Of a DNA stretch of 64,000 bases, positions 61,346 through 64,000 are shown piece by piece. The position numbers and the translations under genes are program-made. Within the stretch, counting starts at the first letter, position 1; the number at the start of each line of letters is the position of its first letter. The DNA is from Linyphia triangularis (taxonomy: Eukaryota; Arthropoda; Arachnida; Araneae; Linyphiidae), in NCBI GenBank assembly GCA_963978545.1, contig OZ021721.1, positions 98,195,918 through 98,259,917 of the forward strand, written 5' to 3'. The notes beneath the pieces were generated by a model. It was not told where the DNA came from, did not search any database, and saw only the letters and a program-made list of their open reading frames with translations.

Positions 61346-62086
61346 ATCGCAAAGTGAAAAACTAAATATTTTTTTAACTATCTATCCAAGCTCAAATTTT
61401 TGAATAAATGGTATTGTTTTTCATGATTTTTTCTCTACTTTTATTTAAAAATAAAACCAAAAAACGTGAAAGTTCCTCATTGAGTTATTTTAGTTAGATA
61501 ATTAGCTAATTAAAATGTTATTAGCTAAAATTCTCTTACACATTGTAGGATACAGTTTAGCACTTGTGAAGAATACAATATATTTTACAATATCGATACC
61601 AAAAGCTATGTCGAGTTTACACAATGCTACAAAACCTGTTCTACAACAGTAATCTTCATGCATTCTTTAAAAAAGAGCTGTGAAAAAAATTGAAGCCCCA
61701 AAGGAGTATAAAATATTTTCTTATATTGAACAAATATTAGTTCTGTTTTCTTTTCCAATAAGTTAATACTTAAAGTTGATATTCAATACTATTTTCCCAG
61801 TACTTACAAACAATATTTAAACAGTGTTGACAAATTCTAATCGATGGTGCATATTTTAAATTAATCATTATTTTTTTATGAAGGATTTAACTAACACAAT
61901 GTCGTGTTCTTTTTAAAATAAAAAAATAGGAACTTACTTTAATACAAAAAAAAATATAGCTAGTTTTACAAGCAAAGCCTAGAGCGCTATGCAACACATT
62001 ACGCAACCTCGCAGTACTACACTTTCTGTAGGAAATTATGTGACTGTCGTTCATGAACTTATCAGGTCAGAGGTCAGTATGGAGTT

Positions 62087-62595
62087 AAAGCGTAAGCAGC
62101 TTTCGCTGTGGGCGACGGGTCTCGATCCCAAGACCATTGGAACTCGAGAGAGATACTTTACCGCTGTGCAAAAGAGTACTCCATTGCACAGAAGTTTTAT
62201 CTGTTATTTGAGGTCGCCACACAGCCTCCTCCCAGCGACGAAGAAGCGATGCTGTTGATCAACGTCTGATCGGAGTTGGAGGTTTGGGATGCTTGTTGCA
62301 TCGTTGTGTCCGCTTGTTGCGGTGTTGCACGCGAGTTGCGTGTGTGATCGCTTGTTGAGAGTGTTGCGTATCTGATCGCTTGTTGCGATGAAGTTTCTCC
62401 TTTCAGAAAGTGCCGATAGATGGCAGCACGATTCGTTTTAGTCCGATGTCACCAATAAAGCGTATGCAGCTTTCGCTGTGGGCGACGGGTCACGATCCCA
62501 AGACCATTGGAACTCGAGAGAGATACCTTACCGCTGTGCAAAAGAGTATTCCTTTGCACAGAAGTTTTGTCTGTTATTTGAGGTCGCCACAGAGT
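62087..62595 (-). repeat. Two-copy 370-bp SINE-like repeat
   Basis: AAAGCG-AGCAGCTTTCGCTG begins at 62,087 and again at 62,457. Both copies continue with GACGGGTC, GATCCCAAGACCATTGG and TTTGCACAGAAGTTTT-like words. A TTATTTGAGGTCGCCACA block and a CGAAGAAGCGATG word resemble the body of the 331-bp units at 54,837-58,250. Confidence 0.75.
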
Positions 62596-63728
62596 CAAGT
62601 GTCAAGCCCAGACAGAAACGATATTGTACCACTAATAACCTGTAGGCAACAGACAAAAGGGGAAAAGAAAACGGGTAGGAAGGGTTGGAATTGCTCACCA
62701 AAAAAAAAAAAAGGGGGGGGGGGAGGTTTTTCATCTCCAATTCCTGGAAAGTCTTCCCAAAAACGAAGGGTTCTCAAGATAGAAGTGGACAATGTCACTA
62801 CATTTCAGTATGTAAATTTGGGGGGATTGGTTAATTTTATTTTGATTTTTGATTTTCTACTGCTTTTTTTACACTCTAAAAGTTTCGGGGATATATCCCC
62901 CCCTTCTCCCTCTGGCTACGCGTATGTTACGCGTAGTATTGTAAGTCCCTTTATATAGGTGTTACAGAGCCACCGAAACAAACAGATTGAGCCACTGACT
63001 AATTGTTTCATTATTATAGGAGATAGGTTCTTTTTGCTATGTTGGAGAATCGAAAATTATTTGTTTGATATGTTCGTGGTATTTGGAATGCTGATGAAAC
63101 ATGGCCTTTTGAAATTTAATTCTTGTATGTTAAAAAGCGGGTACAATTTAATTTAGAACGAGTTTTTATTGCTTTCTTATGCCGTCAACCCCTTTTCCTA
63201 GCTGTGCTTAAATATTCAGTTTTTGAGGCTGTACTTAAATATGACTAATGGAGGATTTGAATGAGAGTGAACAAAAGTCTATTTTTTTTATAAAACCAAA
63301 TAAAAATACTGATACAAGAATGTATAAGTAGTAATCACCTAATTATAAGGCGCCCATTTATAAGGCGTAAAAAGGGAAAAACTGTAATTTATATAACATA
63401 AAAAATCACAAACTAAACATTTACTTTGATAAGCCACAAAATAGCGATAAATATACGCTACAAAAAAGGTGATTAAATATACGTTAGAAAAATTCTAATT
63501 TCGCTCTAGAAAAAAGATAAAACAGTAAATATTCTAGAAAAACGACAAACACTCGAAAAAACGATGATCACTTGAAAAAACGAGGAACACTGGAAAAAAA
63601 AAAGACTAATAAACGTAAAACAGACTGGTAAGAAAAGTTGATTTGTTTGTATAAATTGTTGAAATAGTGATAAGTAGTCTTTGCAGAACAACGATGTAAT
63701 TAGGTTAGCAGAAGAGCAAGTAGCAGAC

Positions 63729-63759
<31 letters not shown>

Positions 63760-64000
63760 CAGTTTTGACTATGGCAGAAGTTTATAAGCTAAATGGAAAT
63801 GAAACAACACTTGTAACAGAAAGCAGGATCCTTTACTTTTTTTTTGTTCATCGAAAACTAGCAATTATTTTGAGAGAAGATAGAGTAGTAAATGTATTGT
63901 TGAGAAGTAAAATGCCATATATATTTTGAGCATGCAAAGCTCGAAAATGCCAGAGAAAAACTTAGAAATTCTCTGGGTCCAGTTCCAATTTTATTCTCTT

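Larger units (their letters stand above)
60674..64000. other. Right flank
   Basis: No gene was recognised. It contains a promoter-like patch (61,190-61,345), two SINE-like 370-bp repeats (62,087-62,595), a G run near 62,712 and a long A run near 63,730. The frame at 63,681-63,929 crosses that A run and is not supported by any domain. Confidence 0.45.

Noticed and set aside
62410..62958. 182-codon plus-strand open frame
   Set aside because: It starts in the 370-bp SINE-like repeat, crosses A and G runs and shows no domain.

Overview
The window is eukaryotic: AT-rich, intron-containing, with many long A/T and C/G runs and very dense transposable elements. The retroelement and tRNA-derived SINEs ending in AACAACCAACC suggest an arthropod, possibly an arachnid; that is inference, not proof. 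Two spliced gene models were assembled by hand from matching exon phases. Both lie on the minus strand.

Region 1 (1-20,130): most of a TRMT44-like tRNA (uracil-2'-O-)-methyltransferase gene. Six exons, from the start codon at 19,967 to the SAM-binding motif I exon at 2,660, join in one frame over 304 codons. The C-terminal exons lie beyond the left edge. Its promoter (about 20,080-20,130) has ETS-, YY1- and CRE-like sites. Its introns carry two hAT-like non-autonomous elements with 8-bp target duplications, a nested pair of SINEs and a decayed repeat array.

Region 2 (21,536-29,607): an 8.07-kb unit bounded by long inverted repeats (about 1.1 kb). Inside are 23-bp subterminal repeats, a 946-bp foldback element (within the left arm), a short hAT element, a pogo-like MITE and a candidate 3-4 exon gene with a DUF4806-associated type N-terminal motif and one in-frame stop. 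This is the best candidate for a poorly described mobile system.

Region 3 (31,218-60,669): deeply nested transposons. Two copies of one hAT-like family (hAT-1) have different perfect 8-bp target duplications (GGCCCAGG and CTGACTAT). Copy 1 (31,218-47,287) contains a palindromic mariner-type MITE, a SINE tail and a 12.8-kb composite of two hAT-2 elements around 8.9 kb of other DNA, with one outer target duplication (TTTATGAC). Copy 2 (47,678-60,430) sits inside a TTAA-flanked piggyBac-like element. It holds a 5.9-kb Ty3-type LTR retroelement with apparently identical LTRs and a tandem array of 331-bp tRNA-SINE-derived units. The retroelement has integrase ahead of RT/RNase H remnants.

Region 4 (60,670-64,000): no gene recognised. 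It has a CpG-containing promoter-like patch with E-box and E2F-type sites and a two-copy 370-bp SINE-like repeat.

Family names rest on motifs read by eye and recalled family patterns; no database search was run.
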